A DNA stretch of 64,000 nucleotides from Dichetophora obliterata (GCA_963920525.1 OY986435.1:260031962-260095961); one strand, 5' to 3'. Numbered from the stretch's first letter, positions 23,723 to 34,825 are shown. Notes: generated from the letters alone by a model not told the origin. Numbers and translations: made by a program.

Positions 23723-25968
23723 CCCTCATCGTTCCCTCGAGAAATACATCTAATCCGTCCCATTGTATGCGCGCGCATACACATATATTTTTAATTGTAA
23801 AAAAGCTGAAAAAATTAACAACCATTTATGTTTTGTGATTTTTTATATTTACTACATTGTTTACTATCATATTAATACATTTGAACTTCATAAAGGTAGA
23901 TTTAGAATGAAATTAATTAGAATATCACATATATGAGAAAAAATATTGAATTTTTAACTTTTGTCAATTATTTGTACATTTTTCGCATAAATTGAAACTA
24001 TGTTCAGCAAAAATGAAATTTCTGCACTTTTCACAGCGTGTAGCAAAAAGATTTTTGTTATTTTTATATGCGCAGATGAAGCATCGGCCTCGTTTTGATG
24101 TACTTGAGATTCAATCCAAGCCCCTTGATAAAAGGGCGACGACGAATATTATGGTTAGTTTTAGAATTTTTCCAATTCGGGAACAATGCAATGAACGTCA
24201 CGAATGTATTGAACGCACTAACATCAAGCATGTTTCAAAATACTGCCATTGGCCACCGATTGACTTTTCGTTTGCATGTGTACGTAGCCACCATTTGATC
24301 CATAGTATCAACTCCACTCTTGGTTTTGTTATAGTCTTCAATGATGTTAGGTTTCTTCTTTTTACTATTCTCATTTATGCTGACAACATTGTGGTATGTA
24401 CTGAGCAATGTCACAAATCCGTACCGGCGAGGAACATATGACAACATAACTGCTTGCAATTTATGTTCATATACAACTTCTGTATGATAAATTGGCTTTT
24501 GACGCATGTCGAGTAGAACTGAAGGAATTTCAGTCCTATTTTTCCTTATTGTTCCCAAAATAGTCATGCGATTCTTATGTAAATCTTCTGCCAATTCATA
24601 CGAAGTGAAAAAGTTGTCACACGTTACATTTCTGTCAGAAAGTCCTTCCACCAAATCCAAAATAACACGCCGTCCGAGATTACGTTCAGGAGTGGCATTA
24701 CGATTCCGACCAACATAAATTTGTGTGTTGTATGCATACCAGCTTTTTGAGTCGCATAGCACCCAAATTTTTATGCCATATTTCGCCGGTTTGGATGGAA
24801 TATACTGACGAAACGGACATCGCTCAGGATACGGAACTAACTGTTCATCTACGGTAATGTTTTTTCCTGGTGTGTATACAACTTTCAAATCATGATTCCA
24901 TTTATCGTATACATTTCGAATCGGTGCCAATTTGTCACGTACAGAAGTACTTGTAGATGCAGTGTTGGCCATACGTTGTTAGCGGTCATCAAATCGAATG
25001 CAACCATGGATACGCTTGAACATTTTCAAAGACATTGTTGCTCTAAATATTGGCCGACCAGTTTCGTCATTCCACAGTTTAGTAACAAATTCACCGTATG
25101 ACCGATACACACCAGAAAGCAGCAACAATCCAAAGTATGCGTGCAGAGTGTCCAAATCAATGTTTTCCCAATCGTCTTTGTACTTTCGCACACCATATAA
25201 ATTCGTCATGTTCAAAATAATATTCTCAACCGGTTCAAGGAAGATGTGAAATGCAGACGAAACATCAAATATAGTAGCAGCTGCTAATGCTTTTGGACCA
25301 TATACATATGCTAATGAACCCATAACAAAGAGGGTAGGTTTTTATCTGAAGTGAAATTTTCTGCACGTCGAAATGAATTTCTTCGATTTATTTCAAATGG
25401 TTCAATTTTCTTATTTTGTGAAAAATATTTATTTTCAGGATTTGCTGCATTTTCTTCTGCTAAATTTTGCTCAAGTGGCTCAATGTCATCTTCATCCGAA
25501 TGCACGCTAACTTTACTGTCATCAGTCTCCTCGTCTGATAATGCAAAATCATCGTCACTATTTCACGGAGATTCGCTTTCCAAATCAAAATCCTAGTTCA
25601 TCTGCCTTCTTTCACGTAAAACTCTATCCATTTTATATCAAATACTTCGAAACACAACCAAAACCCAAATACACGCGCAAGCAAACTTCACTTATGTGTG
25701 TTCCAGAACAAACTGAATTTCATAAAACGAAAAAATAAGAGCGTGCTATAAATCCACACACAAAAATAAGCGGCAATTCCAGGTACCTGCTTATGTGTAT
25801 GCGCGCACATACACAGGGACCGATTCGTAACTATAACTGCACAGGCAAATACAGTAAGGGTACAAATTCAAAAACGGGTTTTTTGGGTTGTTCAGGCAAA
25901 ATAATTCTACTTTGCAAAATACAAGGTCATTCCGCTGAACCGTTTTTATTTTATTCAACCGATGAGGG
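23723..25968. mobile_element. Decayed piggyBac element
   Basis: Terminal CCCTCATCG is mirrored by CGATGAGGG. The right flank is TTAA (25969-25972) and the left flank TTTA (23719-23722), which fits a TTAA duplication with one later change. The sequences outside join into a continuous R1 repeat. Near both ends lie palindromic TATGCGCGC-type sequences (about 23766 and 25798). It encodes a broken transposase on the minus strand. Confidence 0.9.
23960..25620 (-). pseudogene. piggyBac transposase pseudogene
   Basis: Reading leftwards: an acidic N-terminal region (25311-25505), a DDE_Tnp_1_7-type part (24979-25323, with LLLLSGVYRS), then the catalytic core (24235-24972). The core retains the blocks that carry the three catalytic Asp of piggyBac: WVLCDSKSWY, CDNFFTSYEL and KSGVDTMDQM, followed by RKVNRWPMAVF. 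A TGA interrupts right after that, but downstream sequence still reads as transposase (ALFPNWKNSK) and then, in another frame, as a CxxC..CxxC tail like the piggyBac cysteine-rich domain. I count at least one stop between 24972 and 24979, a frameshift near 25320, the TGA near 24234 and a shift before the Cys tail, so the gene is inactive. The host boundaries are clean, implying decay after a normal insertion. Confidence 0.92.
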
Positions 25969-27104
25969 TTAAATAAGAATACAAAAATTTCACTATATTT
26001 CTTTTTTAAATGAATAAAACCAGCAAAATTTTCAGACTTTTTTTTCAGTTTTGGAGGCCAATTCCGAGAGGCCTGAAATTTATCAGATTTTGATTTAGAA
26101 TAAAAAAATCTATATAATCCGCAAAAACTAAGAATAAGAGTTGTCGCTATTCTTGAAATGTTCCCCGCATGGACATCAACTGACTTATTTCTATTTTTAA
26201 CATGCATCAGTAGTAGCAGCAGGCAAGTTACTACAATCGAGTTTGAAAACATACCTATTGCATAAATTATTTATAATATTTTTTTTTTTATTCAAAACGT
26301 ATAAATAAATATATAAAGAGGTACATGTATAGATGGGTTTTGGGCTCCATTCATTTTCTAAACATATTCCAGAACCTCCCTGCAAGGCTTGATTCTAAAT
26401 CCTGGATGTAATATAAGCACGTGATATTTGAAGAATCAAATCGAGTATTCTATATAAATTTTTGTCATAAAAAAACTTTTGACCATAAGATATTCCAATG
26501 TAAAAGCGTTTTCTTAACAAGAATTTGCCATTAGATTTTTTTAAAATTAGTGCTTAAATAAAATTAGACTACTTTATTTAAAATTTAATATTTGTTATTT
26601 CGTTTTTGAATTAGAAGCTTTGCCCTTGCCTAGATCGCTGCAATTTTTTCAAATTTAAATGCTGCAAGATTGTTAGCAATTTTATTAAGTTTACGGCAAA
26701 TGAAAGAATTATCCAAATTGGATCATCTTAACGACAGAAAACGATTTTATTAAGCCGACTTTTGGGAAAGCACTTAGTTTTTTAAATTAATTTTACTTTG
26801 TTTTCTTCTTGTGTTTAATTACTTTAAACCATAAATTTGCTTATCGTCCAAGTTCATATGCGTTATTGGCTTAAATATCCCTTACCATCTGTTGCTCCGA
26901 AGAATGATCTTCGACTAATAGGGACATCATTCGTTATCATTCCCCAATTTCTCGTAAGAATACTATCGTAATTTCTTCCATTGCATTCGTAGTATTTACT
27001 AATGGCTTCGTACTATTTAGTATTGGTTGAGTTTAAAAAATTTACAACCAAAATCTTTCAGCCTGGTTTGTTGAACAACTACCGAATATAAGGAAATGCA
27101 TGAT

Positions 27105-27200
27105 TGCAAGGTGGCTGTAGTCTACTGAAAGAGTACTTGGCCCGTAAGCTAGAAAAACGTGGTTCAAACCCCAGCTTAGATAGAATGTTTTTTTTTTGTT
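27105..27200 (+). repeat. tRNA-derived SINE-like sequence
   Basis: A box-like TGGCTGTAGTC (27112) and B box GGTTCAAACCC (27161) are about 49 bp apart, as in a tRNA gene, followed by a T run (27187-27200). It does not fold into a full canonical tRNA by eye, so I call it a SINE head rather than a tRNA gene. Confidence 0.55.
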
Positions 27201-27446
27201 ATTAGTAAATGCCAGAGAAACTGGGGGCGATGGAACAATGTAACATGTCTGACTGTCTCAACCTGGCGAGGCCAGCATAATCTTTGTGAAATCGTCTCAA
27301 GTCGACTCAAACCTCCACGTGGTGTTTCCTGGGCAACGTCAAAACTGACAACCGTTAGTTTGGCGGCTAATCTGAGCGGCGGGCCTCCCTAGGCTTAAAA
27401 TAGGTTGTGCGTCGGGTTTGAAGCCCACCCGTAAAAACCAATTTCA

Positions 27447-28411
27447 ATGAAAACAAACAAGAATAGAAGAAAATTGATCCCCAAATCTGATGAGGACTAC
27501 CGCAAACGAAAAACTGATAATGATTTACGGATATGCACCTGGAATGTCCGAACCCTTAATTGGGAAGGTGCCTCTATCCAACTGACTGATGTCTTGGAAA
27601 GATACAAAGCTGATATCACTGCTATCCAAGAAATGCGATGGAAGGGACAGGGTTGCATTCGGCATGCACCCTGTGATATCTACTACAGCGGCCATGCGAA
27701 GAAGCACGAGTTTGGATGCGGATTTGTAGTTGGCAAGATACTACGGCCCCACGTCCTGCGATTCACACCTGTGAACGAATGACTTGCCATAATCCGCATC
27801 AAGGTTAAATTTTTTAATATAAGCCTAATATGTGCGCACGCTCCGACAGAAGACAAGGACGATGAGATCAAGGAAATTTTCTACGAGCACCTTGAAAATG
27901 TTTACGAGCGCTGCCCCCGTCACTACGTAAAAATCGTGCTTAGTGACTTCAACGCTAAGGTGGGCAAGGAAAATATTTTTGGTCCAACAGTCGGAAAGTT
28001 CAGCCTCCACGACAACACCTCCGATAACGGAATGAGGCTGATTGACTTCGCCGCAGCACGAAACATGGTCGTAAGTAGCACTAGATTCAAGCATCTCAAT
28101 ATTCATAAAGCCACCTGGATGTCCCCTGATCAAAAAACCAAAAATCAAATTGATCACGTTTTGATCGAGGGGACGTAAACTCTTCCAGTGTATTGGATGT
28201 ACGCACGATCTGTGGTGCAAACATTGACTCGGATCACTATCTTGTTGCAGCCAAGATCCGTACACGTCTGTGCGCAGCTAAGAATACACGCAACCATACA
28301 CAGAGAAAGCTAGACGTCGACAAGCCGCAATCGAAACAGACAGCCGATGCTTTCGCCACTCGACTCTCACTGCTGCTTCAAAGCACTCCTCCAATCGATG
28401 ATATATGCTGA
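27447..28411 (+). pseudogene. Endonuclease part of the LINE polyprotein (interrupted)
   Basis: The Met start at 27447 opens a frame in which the exonuclease-endonuclease-phosphatase fold is recognisable: TWNVRTL at residues 31-37, IQEMRWKGQG, then after a TGA at 27780 the same frame continues through CAHAPTEDKDD, LSDFNAKVGKEN and NQIDHVLIEG. A frameshift near 28165 moves the reading to another frame, where the typical SDHYLVAAKIR motif (catalytic Asp-His) appears. A second TGA at 28409 separates it from the downstream reverse transcriptase, which is in the same frame. Related endonuclease copies in animal genomes are often misnamed craniofacial development protein 2; that would be wrong here. 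Confidence 0.88.
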
Positions 28412-28414
28412 AAG

Positions 28415-30400
28415 GTGATTGGCTACCAACGCCCTCGCCGAAACCAGTGGTACGACCAGGAGTTTCGCGACGCCACTGCAGAGAAAGACGCCGCCTACAA
28501 AGCCACCCTGCAGTCGGTTGTAACGCGCGCTGCTAAGGAGCGATACAAAGAAAAGAGGAAGGAAGAGAGACATATTTTCAGGCGGAAAAAAAGAGAGGCA
28601 GAAAAGCGCGAGCAGGAGAAGATTGAGATGTATGGTGACAGGAATGAGGCCCGAAAATTTTTCGAAAAAATAAGACGCCTTGCCGATGGTTTTAAAACCG
28701 GGGCCTCTTCCTGCAAGGATGAAAACGGGAATCTATTGACAGATGTCCAGAGTACACTGACGTTATGGAGGGAACACTTCTCTAAGCTTCTAAATGGCGA
28801 CGCTGACAACAATCCCGCCAATAGAGATGATATTCCGGAAACCCCAATTGCGGATGACAGCGTCGAGGTTCCACTGCCCGACTATGATGAAGTTCTGACA
28901 GCTATAGCTCGGCTTAAAAATAACAAAGCCGCGGGAGCTGATGGCTTACCTGCTGAGCTGTTTAAGAACGGAGGCGAAGCTCTACTTAAATGCATTCACG
29001 AGCTTCTATGCAGAATATGGTCGGAAGAATGCATTCCGAACGATTGGAATCTCAGTGTGCTCTGCCCAATCCACAAGAAAGGCGATCCCACTATCTGTGC
29101 CAATTACCGTGGGATAAGCCTTCTTAATATCGCATATAAGGTCCTGTCGAGCGTTTTATGTGAAAGATTGAAGCCCATTGTAAACGAACTGATCGGACCT
29201 TATCAGTGTGGCTTTAGACCTGGAAAGTCCACCATCGACCAGATTTTCACGCTACGACAAATCTTGGAGAAGACTCAAGAAAAACAAGTCGACACCCACC
29301 ATCTTTTTGTCGACTACAAAGCCGACTTCGACAGCCCAATAAGGAAGCACCTGTACTCCACCATGTCTGAATTTGGTATTCCTGCAAAACTAATACGACT
29401 TTGCAGGATGACACTGAGCAACACCAGCAGCGCAGTTAAAATCGGGAAGGACCTCTCCCCACCATTTATTACCAAACGAGGTTTCAGACAAGGTGATTCC
29501 TTATCGTGCGACTTTTTCAACCTAATGATGGAAAAGATCATCCGAGCTGCTGATCTGAGACGTAGTGGCACAATATTCTACAAGAGTGTTATGCTGCTTG
29601 CGTATGCTGATGACATCGATATCATTGGCCATAATACGCGCGAAGTCAGTGCAGCATTTTCCAGATTAGAAAGAGAGTCAAGTCGAATGGGTCTGGCAGT
29701 GAATGCAGACAAGACGAAATACTTAGTGTCAACAAACAAACAGTCCCAGCGTCTTGGAACCCACGTTACCGTTGACAATACCTCCTTCGAGGTTGTGAAG
29801 AACTTCGTTTATCTGGGATCCAGCATTAATTCTACCAACGACATCAGCATTGAGATCAAACGAAGAATAACTCTTGCCAACAGGTGTTACTTTGGACTCA
29901 GTAGGCAAAAGAGAAGCAGAGCCCTCTCTCGACGAACGAAAATCACGCTCTATAAATCGCTCATCATGCCCGTCCTACTTTACGCATCACAAACCTGGAC
30001 GCTGAGCAGTTTAGATGAAAAGACTTTAGGAGCATTCGAGAGAAAGATTCTTCGTAAGATCTACGGACCAATCTGCGTCAATGGCGAGTACCGAATACGG
30101 TGGAATGATGAACTGTATGAGCTGTACGCTGACATCGACATAGTCAAGCGCATTAAAATCGAGCAGCTTCGCTGGCTTGGTCATGTTCAGCGCATGAAAG
30201 GTGATGCTCCAGTGAAGAAAACATTCGATTCGGTACCCAGCGGCGGTCAACGCAGAAGAGGACGACCGCATCTTCGTTGGAAAGACCAAGTAGAGGACAA
30301 CCTGACGAAGCTTGGAATTTCCAACTGGCGCCAGCAAGCGAAAGACAGAAATGGCTGGCGCAAATTCTTAGATGAGGCCAAGACCGACATACGGTTGTAG
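28415..30400 (+). CDS. Reverse transcriptase part of the RTE-like LINE
   Basis: An open frame of 661 codons. After a charged linker (many Lys/Glu, residues 40-80) come the reverse transcriptase blocks: NKAAGADGLPAELFK, the NYRGISLLN block, QCGFRPGKSTIDQIFTLRQ, DYKADFDSP in place of the usual aromatic-Asp block, GFRQGDSLS (from residue 356) and YADD at residues 397-400, the catalytic centre. The C-terminal part reads LYKSLIMPVLLYASQTW, LRWLGHVQRM and GRPHLRWKDQV, typical of this LINE group. The first Met in the track is not the natural start: the protein originally continued upstream into the endonuclease and is cut off by the TGA at 28409. Apart from possible substitutions (for example Ala-Asp for Ala-Ala before Phe-Asp) the domain looks intact. 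It copies element RNA at the nick made by the endonuclease. Confidence 0.93.
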   Translation: MIGYQRPRRNQWYDQEFRDATAEKDAAYKATLQSVVTRAAKERYKEKRKEERHIFRRKKREAEKREQEKIEMYGDRNEARKFFEKIRRLADGFKTGASSCKDENGNLLTDVQSTLTLWREHFSKLLNGDADNNPANRDDIPETPIADDSVEVPLPDYDEVLTAIARLKNNKAAGADGLPAELFKNGGEALLKCIHELLCRIWSEECIPNDWNLSVLCPIHKKGDPTICANYRGISLLNIAYKVLSSVLCERLKPIVNELIGPYQCGFRPGKSTIDQIFTLRQILEKTQEKQVDTHHLFVDYKADFDSPIRKHLYSTMSEFGIPAKLIRLCRMTLSNTSSAVKIGKDLSPPFITKRGFRQGDSLSCDFFNLMMEKIIRAADLRRSGTIFYKSVMLLAYADDIDIIGHNTREVSAAFSRLERESSRMGLAVNADKTKYLVSTNKQSQRLGTHVTVDNTSFEVVKNFVYLGSSINSTNDISIEIKRRITLANRCYFGLSRQKRSRALSRRTKITLYKSLIMPVLLYASQTWTLSSLDEKTLGAFERKILRKIYGPICVNGEYRIRWNDELYELYADIDIVKRIKIEQLRWLGHVQRMKGDAPVKKTFDSVPSGGQRRRGRPHLRWKDQVEDNLTKLGISNWRQQAKDRNGWRKFLDEAKTDIRL

Positions 30401-30428
30401 CGCCAACTAAGTAAGTAAATGCCAGAGC

Positions 30429-31466
30429 CAGTGTTCGGACTTTACTGCAATTGCAGTAGATCTACTGCGCTTTTTAGCAAAATTTAATGTTCTACTGCGT
30501 CACTGCGGTTTTCCCAAATCTACTGCGATTTATTCGCAACAAACTTTTTTATGGTTTTTTTTTGTGATATTTTTGGAATATGTAAACATTGATGTTGATT
30601 TATAAAAAATGTAGTTTCAGGGGTCCATTCCATCTGTACACTGTGCGTTGAAAAAAAAAAAAAAAAAATCTGTCAGATGCAGCTGTTATTGCAAAAAAAT
30701 ATATATTTTAAAGTTTTCTATGTGACCTTGTTATTTATTATGTTAATTTTCTTTGATTTAAATACAAATTCTAACTATTTGCTAGTTTAAAATCGTTTAT
30801 TGAGTTTTAGGTCAGGTTAGAACAATTAATTGCTCTATCGAATTTTTCCAAAGAAACAACAACGACAAAATTTTCAATATCAAAAGGAAACCAACACTAG
30901 CTGATTTTATTGCAATTTCGGCCCTGCTACAGGCTTCATCAGAAAGCTTTGTGATGCCAGCGGAAATCGAACCCAGGCCGTGCTTGCCTCGTGCAAGGGC
31001 ATCTTAGCGCAACACACCAACAGAGGCGATGAGATTTCAGTGTCAATTTCTCAGTTTTTCTCTCTTTTCTTGTTGTTGTTTTTTATTTTGCTTTACTTTA
31101 GTTATTTTTAGATTTGCTGACTAGATTAGATTAGATTTTAAAGTTTTACGTAAGTTTTTGCGACCAAATTGAAAATTGATTTGCTTTTAAAGAACGTGAT
31201 TGAATTTGTCTACGGAAACTATATTTTGAATCAGGAAGAAATATGTTTCTGCAACATGCAAATATATAATATATAGTTATGTATATATTTGTGTGTATAT
31301 TATATTACTAGTATAAAGTATACATACATAAGTAGTAAATGTACGTACATGATTATAAATAAAAATATATATATAAAAAAAACGAAAAAACTACTGCGAA
31401 AAATTCGTTTTACTGCGTTTTTTTCAAAATTTACTGCGATTTACGAATTTTGAAGTCCGAACCCTG
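30429..31466. mobile_element. hAT-type element with TACTGCG subterminal repeats
   Basis: Ends CAGTGTTCGGACTT and (inverted) CAGGGTTCGGACTT differ at one base, and the octamer GCCAGAGC flanks both sides (30421-30428 and 31467-31474). Three TACTGCG words plus a TACTGCA and a CACTGCG lie in the left 110 bp, and three TACTGCG in the right 80 bp, the arrangement of hAT subterminal binding sites. No transposase; the middle contains a minus-strand SINE S1 copy. Confidence 0.85.
30728..31100 (-). repeat. SINE family S1, copy B with tRNA-like region
   Basis: On the minus strand it contains a tRNA-like part: A-box-like TGGTGTGTTGCGCTAAGATG, a CTTGC/GCAAG stem, and B box GGGTTCGATTTCC, followed by GCATCACAAAG and the S1 body. 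Upstream of the tRNA-like part, AGAAATTGACACTGAAATCTC is shared with copy D, so the tRNA-like region sits inside the repeat, not at its very start. Confidence 0.8.
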
Positions 31467-31468
31467 GC

Positions 31469-32307
31469 CAGAGCTGTAAAATAGGGATTCATATTCAGAA
31501 TTTTGAGTACAACTGAATAACTATTACGTAAGAATGCATTCAATGAATGCAAAATTGATTTATAAATAAAATTTTTAATTCATATTAATTTTTACAAAAA
31601 TGATTTATTGTTTAATTCAATTATTCATTTTCGTTATTACGAATAATGAATTAATTTTGTATTCAATTGAATGCTATTCACAAAGAATGCAATTCACAAA
31701 GAATTTCAGAATTTCCGATTATTCTTTTTTATTCATTATTCATTCTTTATTCGTTATTCATTATACTTTTGTTATTCATTATTCATTTTGTATTCACTAT
31801 TCATTCTTTATTCATTATTAATTTTTTTCTTATTATTCATTTGTTATTCTTTATTTACTTTTTATTCATTTTAGTCCTAAGCCATCAATAAAAAATGAAT
31901 AATTAATAACAAATGAATAATGAATAAAAAATTAATAATGAATAACAAGTGAACAATGTATTAAAAATGTATAATAAATAACAAATGAATAATGAATAAA
32001 AAATTAATAATGAATGAAAAATAAATAATAAATAAAGAAAGAATATTCAGAAAAAAATTCTGAATTTTTTTTGTGAATGGCATTCTTTGTGAATATCATT
32101 CAAATGACAAAAAATTTTTTCATTATTCTGAATAACGGAAATGAATAATTGAAATGAATAATTTATCATTTTTTGTAAAAATGAGTTTGAATTAAAAATT
32201 CTGTTTATAAATCAATTATGTATTCATTGAATGCATTGCTATTTCGTTATTCACTGATTCACTTTTTTGTGGATAAAATCAAATTGATCAATTCTTTTAC
32301 AGCTCTG
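31469..32307. mobile_element. ATTCATT-rich hairpin element with CAGAGCTG ends
   Basis: Ends CAGAGCTGTAAAA and TTTTACAGCTCTG are exact inverted repeats. The flanks GTAAATGC (read through the LINE insertion from its left side) and ATAAATGT agree at six of eight positions, fitting an aged hAT 8-bp duplication. The left half is built of ATTCATT/TTATTCATT words and the right half of the complementary AATGAATAATGAAT words, so a single strand would fold into one long hairpin. The open frames here (31600-31891) are simple-sequence artefacts. Confidence 0.75.
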
Positions 32308-32554
32308 ATAAATGTTATAAATGTATTCGTATAATATGCATTTGTTTTTGTACGAATACGCAGTTATTAGTAATATTTACACACAAAATTTTTTGAGTGT
32401 AAGAATACGTATTGAAAGTGCCTGTGAAACAAGGGTAAATGAAATGGTATCGTAACTTATCACTGCGACAGACAAACATGCTATTTAAAAGTGCATGCAT
32501 GGTTACCTCAGCTTTATTTACAAATACACCTTAAAAGAAGTGAGTCGGTGTTTA

Positions 32555-32751
32555 TCAAAAGTGACTAAGTCCCTTTTTTAAAAATTCTTATTTTGTTAAT
32601 GAAAGAAATTTTTATATTCTCTTTCTCTATGTATACAATGTCCCAATGCTCGAATACGTTTTTGATTTTACGAAATGGTATCCTTAATATTAAACTTTTT
32701 TCAAAAGTAACTAAGTCCATCTACTTGTGCCGATCAAACTTGCTCAAGTCC
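32555..32751 (+). repeat. Left iterons (three copies of an 18-bp motif)
   Basis: Copies at 32555, 32701 and 32734: TCAAAAGTGACTAAGTCC, TCAAAAGTAACTAAGTCC and the diverged TCAAACTTGCTCAAGTCC. Likely transposase binding sites (inference). Confidence 0.7.
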
Positions 32752-32861
32752 ATTTCAGCCAATCAAAGCACGCCATCAGTTGTCAAAGCTATTGAAAATT
32801 TAAAAAATATTTTAATTGAAATTTTGCGGCACATGTAAAAAGAATAAAAATACGTTTAATC

Positions 32862-34825
32862 ATGGAAATTTCATCTCCAAGCAAATCAAAAAAGAACACT
32901 CATCACGGACGTTAAAAAAAAGGAAAAACGTTGGAAAATGTAAGTAATTTCTTCTAAAATGCTATGTTAAGTATTCACCAGTTTTTAGTGTTATTTTTTA
33001 AAGAACACAGGGCCGAGCTTTTTTATCAAGGGCGCTATTTGATTTCTTGTTTTTAAAATCCTAATGTTACAGATGCTCACAAAAAAATTACCAGCGATGC
33101 CAGAATGGAAGCATGGAAAAAATAGCGTTTTCCAGTGTAACAATTTGTCAAAACGCGATGTTCATCATTTCAACAAAAATTTTTACAAGCTAGCAGAAAA
33201 AAATAGCCAGGACAATTTCATCCTTCGAAATATTAAAATAAATTCTGTTCAAAGAAAGAGACCACGAAATAATATTCGTCGAGGCAAAGCCTTTTCATGC
33301 AAATATCACATTACAGATTTTAAATGTAAGCAGCTTTTACCGGTTTGCGTGTCCGCTTTCAGCGGAATCCTTTGCGTCAAGCCTGGCAGAGTAAAAGGTA
33401 TTGCAAGACGTTTTGTCAATACCGGCGAAAATGCTTTGGACAAACGTAGTGGAAATCGAAAAGAACTTGACTTTCGTGGCAAAAAGGAATCGGTAATAAA
33501 TTTTATCAAAAAATTTAAGCCTCTTGAATCTCATTACACCAGAGGTAGGATCAAGCAAAGAATGTATCTTGATCCATCTCTTAATATTTCGAAAATGTAT
33601 CGTATGTATGATGAGCAAGCTCTTTCCGGCTACAGTGTGAAATGTGGATTTTTTCGTAATATTTTTAATAAATATTTTAATATTGGCTTTGGCTCACCTA
33701 GACAAGATGTCTGCTCTACGTGCTTACAGTTGCTGGGAAAACTTAAAGTTGAAATTAGTGAAAATGAGAAAAAAAAATAATTCTTACGAAGTATAGACAA
33801 CATGTTCTTAACGCCAAGTGCTTCTTCAGATTTCTTCAAGACAATAATCAAGAAACTTTAATAATATCGTTTGATTGTCAAAAAAATTTGCCACTTCCAA
33901 AGATTGCCGATCAGTCAGCTTACTATTCTAGACAGCTATATGTATATAACTTTACTATTGTAGTAGGAAGTTCTCATTCTAACTTCTGCAATAATATACA
34001 TTCATATGTTTGGACAGAAGACCAATCTCCAAAAGGATCAAATGAAATTGCATCTGCACTGTTTCACTGCTTAAATAATATCAATACACATGGAAAGAAA
34101 TGCATAAGGCTAGTGACAGATGGCTGTGCAGCACAAAATAAAAACTCTATAATAGCAGGCATGCTTTCAAAATGGTTTCTTGGCGCTCCAAAACATATAA
34201 AAAAGGTAAAATAATTTTTTACTTAAAAAAAAATTAAAATATAATAATTTGTTTATTTTAAAGGTTGAGGTAATCTTTCCTGTCACTGGTCACAGCTTTA
34301 TACCACCTGACCGCGTTTTTGCCCTGACAGAAAAAATAATTCGACGTGAAGAAACCATAATTATTCCCAACGAAATACATCGATATCATGTCAATGCATG
34401 CAAAAGTACATCGATTGGTGAGAACTGTTCCTGTTTTTGACTGGAAATCAGTTTGCAAAGATGTTTTAAAGGGTAAAAAAACATGGCACTTTCAAATCAG
34501 CAAGGTAAAGAGCATAGTGATTGAAAAACTGTCACAACACGTTTATGTCCGTGGCGAATTATCCTATACTAGCGATTTATCGCATAGAAAATTTATTATC
34601 AAGAGAGGAAAATCTTAAATTCAGTTAAATCCACATATTTTTAATTCAAAGGCCAAAGTTAAAGAAGAAAAGCTAAGCGATGTTGATCAACTCCTACAAA
34701 AACATTACGGTACTTTATGGAGGGAAAATCCTAATTTGAAATACTTTTCGAATGTAATGTTATCGAACATAAACGATAACTTTAGAATTTCTGAAACAGA
34801 GTCCGTTTATGAAGATTTTGAATAA
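32862..34825 (+). pseudogene. Transposase-like pseudogene of the iteron-bearing transposon
   Basis: A short first exon starts at ATG 32862 and probably ends at a GTAAGT near 32939 (a stop already interrupts it); the next exon follows AG at 33072 and reads 236 codons to 33780 (AKRRF-like basic part, RRGKAFSCKYHIT, YLDPSLNISKMYRMYDE, CSTCLQLLGKLK). A run of nine A at about 33770 shifts the frame; the protein continues at 33784 with KYRQHVLNAKC, LIISFDCQKNLPLPKI and LVTDGCAAQNKN, the latter two holding Asp residues that are plausible catalytic positions. An intron with GT at 34206 and AG near 34263 leads to VIFPVTGHSFIPPDRVFALTEK, followed by another frameshift near 34400-34436 (VRTVPVFDWKS) and a stop at 34616, with coding-like sequence to about 34825. 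Clearly inactive. Confidence 0.8.

Larger units (their letters stand above)
23345..27025 (+). repeat. R1 repeat copy 2, split by a piggyBac insertion
   Basis: The copy starts GGGCGTCCGCAGGATTTGTTC and a G run, continues to about 23722, resumes at 25969 and ends near 27025 in ATGGCTTCGTACTATTTAGT. Without the insertion it is about 1.44 kb and collinear with copy 1. Copies 1 and 2 face each other in opposite orientation. Confidence 0.75.
27218..30413 (+). mobile_element. Near full-length RTE-like LINE with 14-bp TSD
   Basis: The 14 bases AGTAAATGCCAGAG occur immediately before (27204-27217) and after (30414-30427) the element. It is about 3.2 kb, has one coding region with an apurinic-type endonuclease followed by reverse transcriptase, and ends in a short TAAG-type tail instead of poly(A); these are features of the RTE clade. 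The 3' duplication contains the first five bases of a hAT-type element (31469), so this LINE inserted across that element's edge. The coding region has only two stops and one frameshift, suggesting a fairly recent insertion. Confidence 0.88.

Noticed and set aside
23992..24441. 149-codon plus-strand frame
   Set aside because: It is the antisense shadow of the piggyBac transposase pseudogene.
27447..30400. Host gene named craniofacial development protein 2 or similar
   Set aside because: Endonuclease plus reverse transcriptase with TSDs is a LINE; the name is a common database artefact.
31600..31891. Overlapping Phe/Leu/Tyr-rich frames
   Set aside because: They come from the repeated ATTCATT words in one hairpin arm; all three frames are open for the same reason.
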